Source: an uncultured Kiloniellales bacterium
Lineage (GTDB): Bacteria; Pseudomonadota; Alphaproteobacteria; Kiloniellales; JAKSDN01
Length of the DNA stretch: 7,398 nucleotides
Direction of reading: 5' to 3'
NCBI GenBank assembly: GCA_937974415.1
Contig: CALJXB010000273.1
Span: 1-7,398 of the forward strand
Shown one piece after another: positions 1-6,211 of the stretch; position 1 is the first letter of the stretch; every line of letters begins with the position of its first letter. A program made the position numbers and the translations under genes. The notes below the pieces were generated by a model, which saw only the letters and a list, made by a program, of their open reading frames with translations, was not told where the DNA came from and ran no database searches.

Positions 1-225
1 ACCGGCATCGTCATCGCCATGCTGGCACGGCTCAATCCGCTCGGCGTGGTCCCCTCGGCGATCTTCTTCTCGATCATCATCACCGGCGCCGAGGCCATGT
101 CGCGCGCCACCGGGGTGCCGGTCTTCCTGGCCGACGTGATCCAGGGAACGGCCCTCATGACCATGCTGATCGCCCTGCTTTTCACCAGCTACAGACTGCG
201 AGTGAGCTTGACCAGCGATGGATGA
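1..225 (+). CDS. ABC transporter permease, nucleoside/BMP type (C-terminal part; 5' end outside window)
   Basis: The reading frame is open from base 1 and ends at TGA 223-225, leaving 74 residues of the C-terminus. Visible are two hydrophobic stretches (around residues 17-29 and 49-60) and a GIVIAMLARLNPLGVVPSAIFF segment near the cut end. That segment resembles the 'GI-A-LL-NPLG' loop near the C-terminus of BPL_transp_2 permeases (the YufP/NupP/RnsC kind). It would form the inner-membrane channel as a heterodimer with the next gene product, which is a permease of the same family and starts inside this gene (8-bp overlap, 218-225). By family precedent, the ATPase and a BMP-type lipoprotein or periplasmic binding protein should lie just upstream. 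The family call rests partly on the neighbour, since only the tail is visible. Confidence 0.8.
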   Translation, partial: TGIVIAMLARLNPLGVVPSAIFFSIIITGAEAMSRATGVPVFLADVIQGTALMTMLIALLFTSYRLRVSLTSDG

Positions 226-1162
226 AATTCTCGGACAGGTCCTGCAAGTCGGCTTCTTCGCCGCGATGATCCGCATCGCCACGCCGCTCTTGTTCGCCAC
301 CATCGGTGAGCTCTTTGCCGAGCGCTCCGGGGTTCTCAACCTGGGCATCGAAGGCATTATGCTGCTGTCGGCCATGACCGGCTTCAGCGCCGCCTATTTC
401 ACCGGCTCGCTGTGGCTCGGCGTCTCGGCGGCCATCCTGACCGGCGTCGCGTGCGGCGCGCTCATGGGCCTCCTCACCGTCACCTTCGGCTTGAGCCAGC
501 ACGTTTCGGGGCTGGGGCTGACTCTGCTCGCGACCGGCCTCGCCTTCTTCTTCTTCCGGGTGATTTTCGGCCAGCCGGAAATGCCGCCCAATATCAAGGC
601 TTTTCAGACGGTGCCCATCCCGCTCTTGTCGGACATCCCCTTCCTCGGGCCCGTGCTGTTCGATCAATACGCCTTGGTCTACTTCGCCCTGCTGTTGATT
701 CCGGCCGCCGCCTTCGTGCTCTACCGCACGCCCTGGGGCCTGCATCTGCGAACCGTGGGCGAGTCGCCCCATGCGGCGGACTCGGCCGGCGTCAGCGTCG
801 CCAAGACGCGCTATCAGGCGCTCATGCTGTCGGGCGCGCTGATGGCGGTCGGCGGGGCCTTCCTCTCCATGGCCCAGTTCAACGCCTTCACCTTCGGCGT
901 CATCTCCGGGCGCGGCTGGGTCTGCATCGCCCTGGTGGTGTTCGGCCAGTGGAGCCCCTGGCGCTCGGCTGTCGCGGCCTTCCTCTTCGCCTTCATAGAC
1001 GCCTTGCAGCTGCGCCTCCAGGCCAGCGCCGTGATCGACGTGCCCTATCAGATCTTCCTCATGATGCCCTTCGTGCTGACCATCGTCGCCATGGCCGTCT
1101 TGTCGCGCAACGCGCGGGCGCCATCGGCACTCTTGGTTCCGTTCCGCAAGGAGGAGCGCTGA
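218..1162 (+). CDS. ABC transporter permease, nucleoside/BMP type (second permease subunit)
   Basis: This is a complete 314-residue integral membrane protein, a normal length for the family. It belongs to the BPL_transp_2 permeases (YufQ/NupQ/RnsD type) that import nucleosides or related bases. The diagnostic GELFAERSGVLNLGIEG segment is at residues 30-46, just before the second membrane helix. The cytoplasmic loop GLHLRTVGESPHAADSAGV, which probably contacts the ATPase, comes after the central helices, and a GRGWVCIALVVFGQW segment follows further on. Roughly eight hydrophobic segments are visible. ATG 218 overlaps the preceding permease by 8 bp and has only a weak GAG-rich ribosome site, so translation is probably coupled. 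The stop TGA shares one base with the codA start. The linked cytosine deaminase suggests a pyrimidine base or nucleoside as cargo, but substrate cannot be read from the sequence. Confidence 0.92.
   Translation: MDEILGQVLQVGFFAAMIRIATPLLFATIGELFAERSGVLNLGIEGIMLLSAMTGFSAAYFTGSLWLGVSAAILTGVACGALMGLLTVTFGLSQHVSGLGLTLLATGLAFFFFRVIFGQPEMPPNIKAFQTVPIPLLSDIPFLGPVLFDQYALVYFALLLIPAAAFVLYRTPWGLHLRTVGESPHAADSAGVSVAKTRYQALMLSGALMAVGGAFLSMAQFNAFTFGVISGRGWVCIALVVFGQWSPWRSAVAAFLFAFIDALQLRLQASAVIDVPYQIFLMMPFVLTIVAMAVLSRNARAPSALLVPFRKEER
1148..1156 (+). promoter_or_regulatory. Ribosome binding site of codA
   Basis: AAGGAGGAG lies a few bases before ATG 1162, inside the last codons of the permease gene. It is the strongest Shine-Dalgarno match in the left block. 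It fixes the codA start at 1162 rather than at any upstream codon of the same open frame, and it suggests codA is translated efficiently in its own right. Confidence 0.75.
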
Positions 1163-2436
1163 TGTTCGACCTGGCGATCCGAAACGCCACCCTGCCAGAC
1201 GGCCGCGACGGCATCGACATCGCCATCCAGGGCGAGCGCATCGCCGATCTCGGTCCCGGCCTGGAGGGCGACGCGGCAAACGAGATCGATGCCACGGGCT
1301 GCCTGGTGACACCGCCCTTCGTGGATGCTCATTTCCACATGGATTCCACCCTGTCCTATGGCAAGCCGCGCACCAACCAGTCCGGCACCCTGCTGGAAGG
1401 CATCGCCCTGTGGGGCGAGTTGAAGCCGCTCCTGACCCAGGAGGAGATCGTCGAACGGGCGCTCAGGTACTGCGACTGGGCGGTCGGCCAGGGCTTGCTG
1501 GCAATCCGCTCCCATGTCGATATCTGCGACGACAGGCTGCTGGCGGTCGACGCGCTACTCGACGTGCGCGAACGGGTGAAGCCTTACCTGGACCTTCAGC
1601 TCGTGGCCTTTCCCCAGGACGGCTATCTGCGTTCTCCCAATGCGGCTGCCAACCTGGAACGCGCGCTCGACAAGGGCGTCGACGTGATCGGCGGCATTCC
1701 CCACTTCGAGCGCAGCATGGCCGACGGCGCGGCCTCGGTCCGATCGCTTTGCGAGCTCGCTGCCGAGCGCGGGCTCATGGTCGACATGCACTGCGACGAG
1801 TCCGACGACCCCCTGTCGCGCCACGTCGAGACCCTGGCGTTCGAGACCAAGCGGCTCGGGCTCAACGGCCGGGTCGCCGGCTCGCACCTGACCTCCATGC
1901 ACTCCATGGACAACTACTATGTCAGCAAGCTGATCCCGCTGATGGCCGAGGCGGAGCTGCGGGTGGTCGCTAATCCCTTGATCAACATCACCCTGCAGGG
2001 CCGCCACGACACCTACCCGAAACGCCGCGGCATGACCCGGGTACCCGAACTGATGGACGCCGGCCTGGTCGTCGCCTTCGGCCAGGATTGCATCATGGAT
2101 CCCTGGTACGCGCTGGGCACGGCCGACATACTGGATGCGGCTTACATGGGCCTGAATGTCGGGCAGATGACCGGACAGGACGCCATGCGGCGCTGCTTCA
2201 AGGCCGTCACGGAAAACCCGGCGGCCATTCTCGGCCTCGACGGCTACGGCCTAGCGCCAGGCTGCTATGCCGACCTCGTCGTGTTGCAGGCGCAGGACCC
2301 GGTCGATGCGATCCGGCGGCGCGCCCGCCGGCTCCATGTGCTGCGCCGTGGCCGGGTGATCGCCAAGACGGCGCCGCTCACGACGGAGCTCAACCTGCCC
2401 GGGCGGCCGGCGCAGGTCGACTACACCTTGTCGTGA
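1162..2436 (+). CDS. codA: Cytosine deaminase (CodA-like amidohydrolase)
   Basis: A 424-residue cytosolic enzyme expected to hydrolyse cytosine to uracil and ammonia. It matches E. coli CodA as I remember it along its whole length. Metal and catalytic residues are all present with a constant offset of 4: H57 and H59 (DAHFHMD), Q152 (AFPQDG), H210 and E213 (HCDE), H242 (SHLTSMHS) and D309 (FGQD), matching E. coli H61, H63, Q156, H214, E217, H246 and D313. W315 corresponds to W319. Two active-site-loop positions differ: C310 replaces E. coli D314, and M312 replaces F316. The start is ATG 1162, which overlaps the permease stop by one base (TGATG) and has a strong AAGGAGGAG site at 1148-1156. The open frame extends further upstream, but that part is only a shadow of the permease gene. 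Another pyrimidine or triazine amine substrate remains possible. Confidence 0.93.
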   Translation: MFDLAIRNATLPDGRDGIDIAIQGERIADLGPGLEGDAANEIDATGCLVTPPFVDAHFHMDSTLSYGKPRTNQSGTLLEGIALWGELKPLLTQEEIVERALRYCDWAVGQGLLAIRSHVDICDDRLLAVDALLDVRERVKPYLDLQLVAFPQDGYLRSPNAAANLERALDKGVDVIGGIPHFERSMADGAASVRSLCELAAERGLMVDMHCDESDDPLSRHVETLAFETKRLGLNGRVAGSHLTSMHSMDNYYVSKLIPLMAEAELRVVANPLINITLQGRHDTYPKRRGMTRVPELMDAGLVVAFGQDCIMDPWYALGTADILDAAYMGLNVGQMTGQDAMRRCFKAVTENPAAILGLDGYGLAPGCYADLVVLQAQDPVDAIRRRARRLHVLRRGRVIAKTAPLTTELNLPGRPAQVDYTLS

Positions 2437-3344
2437 TCGCGGTCTTGACCCCCGTCTTGGTCGGGGCCGGCGACGATCCGCTCGTAGAGCAGTTCCTTGT
2501 GGCGCGACAGCCCGACTCGCGGGCGATAACATTCGATGGTGATGGCATGGGGCGGCGCAATCGGCAGTATCTTGAACAGGCCCAACTCGGCCTCCTGGTC
2601 GGCGGCGCCGGCCGGCACCAGGGCATGACCGAGTCCCGACCCTACCATGACCTTGATGGTTTCGATGTTGTCGACGACGGCCTGGATGCGTGGGCTGATG
2701 CCGAGCTCGCCGAACAGCTTCATGACCGTCAGCCCATAGCCGACCGACAATTCGCTCATGATGATCGGCTCCTCGGCGATGCTGGTGAGATCGAGCGGGC
2801 CGCCACCCTTGGCGACCGCACTGCCCGTGGGCGAGATCAACACCAGGTCGACGTCGAACAGGGTGCGGACCGTGAGGCCGGAGGGAATCAGGTCCGGGTC
2901 CATGGCGACCGCGAAGCCGAGGTCCAGGCGCCCCTTGAAAAGCTCGTCGAAGATCACCCGGGTCGGCGCGGTGCGGATCTCGACCTGCATGTTGGCGGGC
3001 CAATCGCCGTCGGGGAAGAGCCGCGGCACCAACGCGTTCGCCAGGCCGGAGATCATGCCGATGTTGACCTTGTCGACGGCGACCGACCGCAGGTTCCGGC
3101 CGATCTCCTCCAAGTGCATGATGTCGGTCGCGATGCGCTCGGCCTCGTGCAGGAACACGCGGCCCTTCTCGGTCATCTCGGCGCCGCGCCCGGTGCGCAC
3201 CAGCAGGGGAAAGCCGAGCCGGCCCTCGAGCAGCTTGACTTGTTCGCTGATCGCCGATTGCGAGACGTTGAGGCGCTGGGAGGCGCGGGTGAAGCTGCCC
3301 TCCTTGGCGACCGCGAGGACGTAGCGGATCTGGCGCAGTTCCAT
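2421..3344 (-). CDS. LysR-family transcriptional regulator
   Basis: A 307-residue LysR-type regulator of standard length. The N-terminal winged helix-turn-helix covers about residues 1-60, with the family pattern FTRASQRLNVSQSAISEQVKLLE at about 18-40 and the TEKGRVFL wing end at 58-65. A linker helix follows, then a periplasmic-binding-protein-like effector domain from about residue 92 (KVNIGMISG) to about 285. I chose ATG at 3344 because GGAGGAG (complement at 3348-3354) lies 3 bases upstream of it and the protein then begins MELRQIRY, as LysR proteins typically do. Longer starts at 3356 or 3383 are possible. It is divergent from the barbiturase operon and convergent with codA, overlapping codA's stop by 16 bp. 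By position it most likely controls the barbiturase operon, with a pyrimidine intermediate such as barbiturate or uracil as inducer. That inducer is inferred. The C-terminus (about 294-307) is an acid-rich D/Q tail. Confidence 0.92.
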   Translation of the reverse strand: MELRQIRYVLAVAKEGSFTRASQRLNVSQSAISEQVKLLEGRLGFPLLVRTGRGAEMTEKGRVFLHEAERIATDIMHLEEIGRNLRSVAVDKVNIGMISGLANALVPRLFPDGDWPANMQVEIRTAPTRVIFDELFKGRLDLGFAVAMDPDLIPSGLTVRTLFDVDLVLISPTGSAVAKGGGPLDLTSIAEEPIIMSELSVGYGLTVMKLFGELGISPRIQAVVDNIETIKVMVGSGLGHALVPAGAADQEAELGLFKILPIAPPHAITIECYRPRVGLSRHKELLYERIVAGPDQDGGQDRDHDKV

Positions 3345-3398
3345 GCTCTCCTCCATCCCTCGCCGCCTCGACCGAGCCGTCATGCCATCGGCGGAACC

Positions 3399-3424
3399 GA
3401 TATTTGGGTACGCCCCGGGATATT
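3399..3424. repeat. Pair of GATATT direct repeats, 20 bp apart
   Basis: GATATT occurs at 3399-3404 and again at 3419-3424, exactly 20 bp from start to start, about two helical turns. A related GATATC lies at 3575-3580 within the downstream palindrome. AT-rich hexamers like this stand out in this GC-rich region. The pair is about 55-80 bp upstream of the lysR start, where an autoregulatory LysR site would be expected. This is suggestive only, because the motif is short. Confidence 0.35.
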
Positions 3425-3570
3425 GCCAAAGGCCTGCCGCGCGTCACGGTCCCCGAGTCCGGCCATGGCGCGCAACCATATGCTATCGCAAAGAGTTCGG
3501 CGCTTCAAATTGCACGGCACTGCAGCTCAGGCCGATGCCCGTGTCTTTCCAAGCCGCAAGCTAGCGGAAA

Positions 3571-3590
3571 TGCCGATATCCGGATTGGCA
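3571..3590. promoter_or_regulatory. Candidate LysR operator (imperfect palindrome)
   Basis: TGCCGATATCCGGATTGGCA is an interrupted palindrome: the outer halves TGCC-AT and AT-GGCA are mirror-complementary around a short centre that itself contains ATCCGGAT. It includes a T-N11-A spacing, as LysR-family operators do. It ends 7 bases before a weak -35-like hexamer (3598-3603) and about 87 bp before the barbiturase start. This is the usual place for a LysR recognition site. Confidence 0.45.
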
Positions 3591-3664
3591 AACGCTATTG
3601 GACTTGGGCACCGGGCGAGGAAATACTGAGCGAAAGGCACAGCGGCCGGCCGGGCCGGCGAGTA

Positions 3665-3669
3665 GGAGG
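3665..3669 (+). promoter_or_regulatory. Ribosome binding site of the ring-opening amidohydrolase
   Basis: GGAGG, within AGGAGGA, is 8 bases before ATG 3678. It supports that start over an out-of-frame ATG at 3670. A GC-rich inverted repeat (GCCGGCC at 3645-3651 and GGCCGGC at 3653-3659) sits just upstream. Confidence 0.75.
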
Positions 3670-3677
3670 ATGAGGAC

Positions 3678-4772
3678 ATGGCTGTCGAAGTCGCAAAGAT
3701 CGAAATCAAGAACGTCTCGGACGCTTCGGGACTGGAGGCCTGCATCACCGGCGGTCAGATGGCCGCCGACGAAGTGGTCGCTGTCATCGGCAAGACCGAA
3801 GGCAACGGCGGGGTGAACGACTTTACCCGCATCCTGGCAGATCAGGCCTTCCGCGGCGTGCTGATGAAGCACGGCAGCCGGTCGGAGGACGAGGTCAAGC
3901 AGATCCCCATGGTCTGGTCGGGCGGCTGCGACGGCGTCATCACGCCGCATGCGACGGTCTTCGCCCGCAACGACAAGACCGGCACGCCAGGCAAGGACCG
4001 TCTCGCCATCGGCCAGGCCATGAGCCCGGAGATCCTGCCGGAGGACATCGGCCGTCCGGCGATGGTGGAGAAGGTCGCGGTCGGCGTGAAGGCCGCCATG
4101 GCGGACGCCGGCATCACCGACCCCAAGGATGTTCACTACGTCCAGACCAAGACGCCGCTGCTCACCATCGAGTCGATCCAGGACGCTGAGAGCCGCGGCC
4201 AGACCGCGTTCTGCGAGGTGCACGATTCCATGGGCGTGTCGAACGGCACCACCGGCCTCGGCATCGCCGTCGCCCTCGGTGAAGTCGACATGCCCAAGGC
4301 CGAGGACATCTGCCGCAACTTCGACCTCTATTCGTCGGTCGCCTCCTGCTCGTCGGGCGTCGAGCTCGACTGCGCCCAGATCGTCCTGATCGGCAACCGC
4401 GACGGGGCCGGCGGGCGCTATCGAATTGGCCACAGCGTGATGGAAGACGCCCTGGACATCGACGGCATTTACGATGCGATCCGCGATGCCGGGTTGGATT
4501 TACCGGAGCGGGCGCGCGCCGAGGACCTGAATGGCAAGCTGGTCAATTGCTTCATGAAATGCGAGGCCGACCGGCGCGGCCTGTTGCGCGGGCGGCGCCA
4601 GATCATGCTTGACGATTCCGACGTGCATCACCATCGCCATTCGAAGGCGGCAGTCGGCGGCGTCGCGGCCACGGCGATCGGAGATCCGGCCGTCTTCGTG
4701 TCGGTCGACGCCATGCACCAGGGACCCCACGGCGGCGGCCCGGTGATCGCCATCGTCGACCTCGGTGAGTAG
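3678..4772 (+). CDS. Ring-opening amidohydrolase, probable barbiturase (barbiturase/cyanuric acid hydrolase family)
   Basis: A 364-residue cytosolic hydrolase, full length for the AtzD/barbiturase family, whose three similar domains each supply a Lys and a Ser to a shared active site. Likely residues: domain A K39 (GKTEGNG), R51 (NDFTR) and S81 (SGGCDG); domain B K158 (VQTKTPLL) and S225/S226 (SCSSGVEL); domain C K294 (MKCEA) and S342 ([10 protein letters not shown]). [11 protein letters not shown] (311-321) and HQGPHGGGP (347-355) are family signatures. The known activities are opening barbiturate to ureidomalonate, or cyanuric acid to carboxybiuret. I prefer barbiturase because cytosine deaminase and malonyl-CoA decarboxylase flank it, and because SGGCDG differs from the SGGTEG I recall in cyanuric acid hydrolases. 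Sequence alone does not settle it. The start ATG has a good ribosome site, and the gene leads an operon with the amidase and malonyl-CoA decarboxylase. Confidence 0.85.
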   Translation: MAVEVAKIEIKNVSDASGLEACITGGQMAADEVVAVIGKTEGNGGVNDFTRILADQAFRGVLMKHGSRSEDEVKQIPMVWSGGCDGVITPHATVFARNDKTGTPGKDRLAIGQAMSPEILPEDIGRPAMVEKVAVGVKAAMADAGITDPKDVHYVQTKTPLLTIESIQDAESRGQTAFCEVHDSMGVSNGTTGLGIAVALGEVDMPKAEDICRNFDLYSSVASCSSGVELDCAQIVLIGNRDGAGGRYRIGHSVMEDALDIDGIYDAIRDAGLDLPERARAEDLNGKLVNCFMKCEADRRGLLRGRRQIMLDDSDVHHHRHSKAAVGGVAATAIGDPAVFVSVDAMHQGPHGGGPVIAIVDLGE

Positions 4773-4776
4773 GACC

Positions 4777-6201
4777 ATGTCGGGCGATCGCGGGCTTGTC
4801 GACCAAACGGCGCTGGCACTGCGCGATCTGATCGCGAGCAAGGCCGTCAGCCCCGTCGAGGTGCTGGACGCGCACGTGAACGAAATCGCGCGCCTCAACC
4901 CGACCTTGAACGCGATCGTCACCCTCGCCGAGGAACAGGCACGCGCCGCGGCGGCGGAGGCGGAACGGGCCGTGATGCAGGGCGACGCGCTCGGCCCGCT
5001 GCACGGCCTGCCGCTGGTCGTCAAGGACATCACCGAGACCGCCGGGATCCGCACCACCTACGCCTCGCCGCTTTATCGCGACCACGTGCCCGAGGCCGAC
5101 GCGGAGGTGGTGGCGCGCCTCAAGCGGGCCGGGGCGATCGTGCTGGCCAAGACCAATACGCCGGAGTTCGCCGCCGGCGCCAACACGGTGAACGAGGTGT
5201 TCGGCGCGACCCGCAATCCCTGGAACACCGAGCTCAGCCCCTCGGGTTCGTCCGGCGGCTCTGCGGTGGCGGTCGCGACCGGCATGGCGCCGCTCGGGCA
5301 GGGCACGGACTTCGGCTGTTCGCTGCGCATGCCGGCGGCCTTCTGCGGCATCGTCGGCCTGCGCACCACGCCGGGCCTGGTCCCCAACGACCCCATGCCG
5401 CTGCCCTGGGACCCGGGCCAGGTCCATGGGCCCCTCGCCCGCACCGCGGAAGACACGGCCCTCATGCTCGACGCCATGACCGGCCTCGACCCCTTGTGGC
5501 CGATCTCCGTGGCGCCGACTTGGGACAGCGCGCTCGCCGAGGTGCAGGCGAGCGACGGCGTCGCCGGCCTGCGCATCGCCTACGTGCCCGACATCGCCCG
5601 CATCGGCGTCGACCCGGAGGTCGAGCGGGTCTGCCGCGCGGCCCTCGCCAAGCTGGAGGCCGCGGGCGCGCGGGTGGAGGAGGTCGATTTCGACGCCTCG
5701 GCCGGCAACGCCGCCTACCTCACCCTGCGGGCCGAGTGGATGGTCGGCCAGCAGTACCGGCGCCTCGACAGGCTGGACGAGTTCGACCGCAACCTGGCCG
5801 GCAACGTGCGCGATGGGCTGGCCCTGACGGTCACCGATACGGCTGCCGCACACGATACCCGCGAAGCGGTCTGGCGCCGCTTCCGGGAGCTCTTCGCGTC
5901 CTACGATTTCCTTCTCACGCCCATGTCGCCGGTCGAGCCCTTCCCGGTGACTCAGAACTTCCCGAGCGAGATCGGCGCGCGCAAGCTAGAGAACTACGTC
6001 GATTGGATCGCGCCGGCCTTCCTCATCACCCTGGTCAGCCTGGTCGGCGGCTCGGTTCCCGCCGGCCTCAGCCAGAACGGCCTGCCGGTGGGCCTGCAGA
6101 TCGTCGGACCGCGGCTCTCCGAACCGCGCGTCCTGGCGCTCGCGAAGCACGTGCAGGCGGCCAACCCCATCGGCCGGCCACCGGTCGTCGAGGCTGCGTG
6201 A
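4777..6201 (+). CDS. Amidase-signature hydrolase, candidate ureidomalonase
   Basis: A 474-residue amidase-signature enzyme with an intact Ser-cisSer-Lys triad: K83 (VVKD), S158 (GSSGGS, 157-162) and nucleophile S182 (GTDFGCSLR, 176-184). The 24-residue gap between the two serines is the same as S217-S241 in fatty acid amide hydrolase. The conserved C-terminal NGLPVGLQIVGP is at 434-445. The block departs from consensus in two places: the glycine just before the nucleophile is C181, and PGGSSGG reads PSGSSGG. ATG 4777 is 4 bp after the barbiturase stop. An in-frame GTG at 4765 would add four residues and overlap that gene by 8 bp, so the start is not certain. Its place between barbiturase and malonyl-CoA decarboxylase suggests it cleaves ureidomalonate to malonate and urea. 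That role is inferred, since this superfamily has very diverse substrates. Confidence 0.85.
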   Translation: MSGDRGLVDQTALALRDLIASKAVSPVEVLDAHVNEIARLNPTLNAIVTLAEEQARAAAAEAERAVMQGDALGPLHGLPLVVKDITETAGIRTTYASPLYRDHVPEADAEVVARLKRAGAIVLAKTNTPEFAAGANTVNEVFGATRNPWNTELSPSGSSGGSAVAVATGMAPLGQGTDFGCSLRMPAAFCGIVGLRTTPGLVPNDPMPLPWDPGQVHGPLARTAEDTALMLDAMTGLDPLWPISVAPTWDSALAEVQASDGVAGLRIAYVPDIARIGVDPEVERVCRAALAKLEAAGARVEEVDFDASAGNAAYLTLRAEWMVGQQYRRLDRLDEFDRNLAGNVRDGLALTVTDTAAAHDTREAVWRRFRELFASYDFLLTPMSPVEPFPVTQNFPSEIGARKLENYVDWIAPAFLITLVSLVGGSVPAGLSQNGLPVGLQIVGPRLSEPRVLALAKHVQAANPIGRPPVVEAA

Positions 6202-6211
6202 GCCGCGAACG

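Larger units (their letters stand above)
3345..3677. promoter_or_regulatory. Intergenic control region between lysR and the barbiturase operon
   Basis: This 333-bp stretch has no credible gene. Short frames crossing it have no ribosome site or recognisable protein. It should hold the lysR promoter (leftward) and the barbiturase operon promoter (rightward). It is less GC-rich than the flanking genes and carries two GATATT direct repeats (3399-3424), an imperfect palindrome (3571-3590) and a GC-rich hairpin just before the rightward ribosome site. A weak sigma70-like rightward candidate is TTGGAC 3598-3603, 18 bases, then AATACT 3622-3627. It sits just downstream of the palindrome, as expected for a LysR-activated promoter. 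A leftward TTGGCA-like -35 (complement at 3424-3429) has no good -10. Confidence 0.6.

Noticed and set aside
412..1161. Upstream extension of the codA reading frame inside the permease gene.
   Set aside because: The sequence before 1162 is the permease gene read in another frame. The strong ribosome site and CodA homology place the start at 1162.
182..1312. Long antisense open frame (376 codons) on the - strand opposite the permease.
   Set aside because: It lies opposite a clear ABC permease, and its Gly/Arg/Glu/His/Gln-rich composition is typical of the complement of GC-rich coding DNA. No domain is recognisable.
2450..2466. CCCCG / CGGGG stem with a 7-base loop just after the codA stop, as a possible terminator.
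   Set aside because: The stem is only 5 bp, lacks a T-run and lies within the lysR coding end, so it is not a convincing intrinsic terminator.
2088..3629. Open frame of 513 codons on the + strand running across codA, lysR and the intergenic region.
   Set aside because: It crosses two well-supported genes and the promoter region, and the composition is that of an antisense shadow.
3404..3673. Possible small genes in the lysR-barbiturase intergenic region.
   Set aside because: The short frames there lack ribosome sites and recognisable protein content, and they overlap the expected promoters.
4603..5853. Antisense open frame of 416 codons on the - strand opposite the barbiturase end and the amidase.
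   Set aside because: It is a shadow of conserved genes with low-complexity Arg/Gly/His-rich content and no recognisable motif.
3678..6201. A cyanuric acid pathway (AtzD followed by AtzE-type carboxybiuret hydrolase).
   Set aside because: AtzE works with a small AtzG partner, and only 4 bp separate the two genes here with no such gene. The next gene is malonyl-CoA decarboxylase, which has no role in triazine breakdown. It is not fully excluded without assays.
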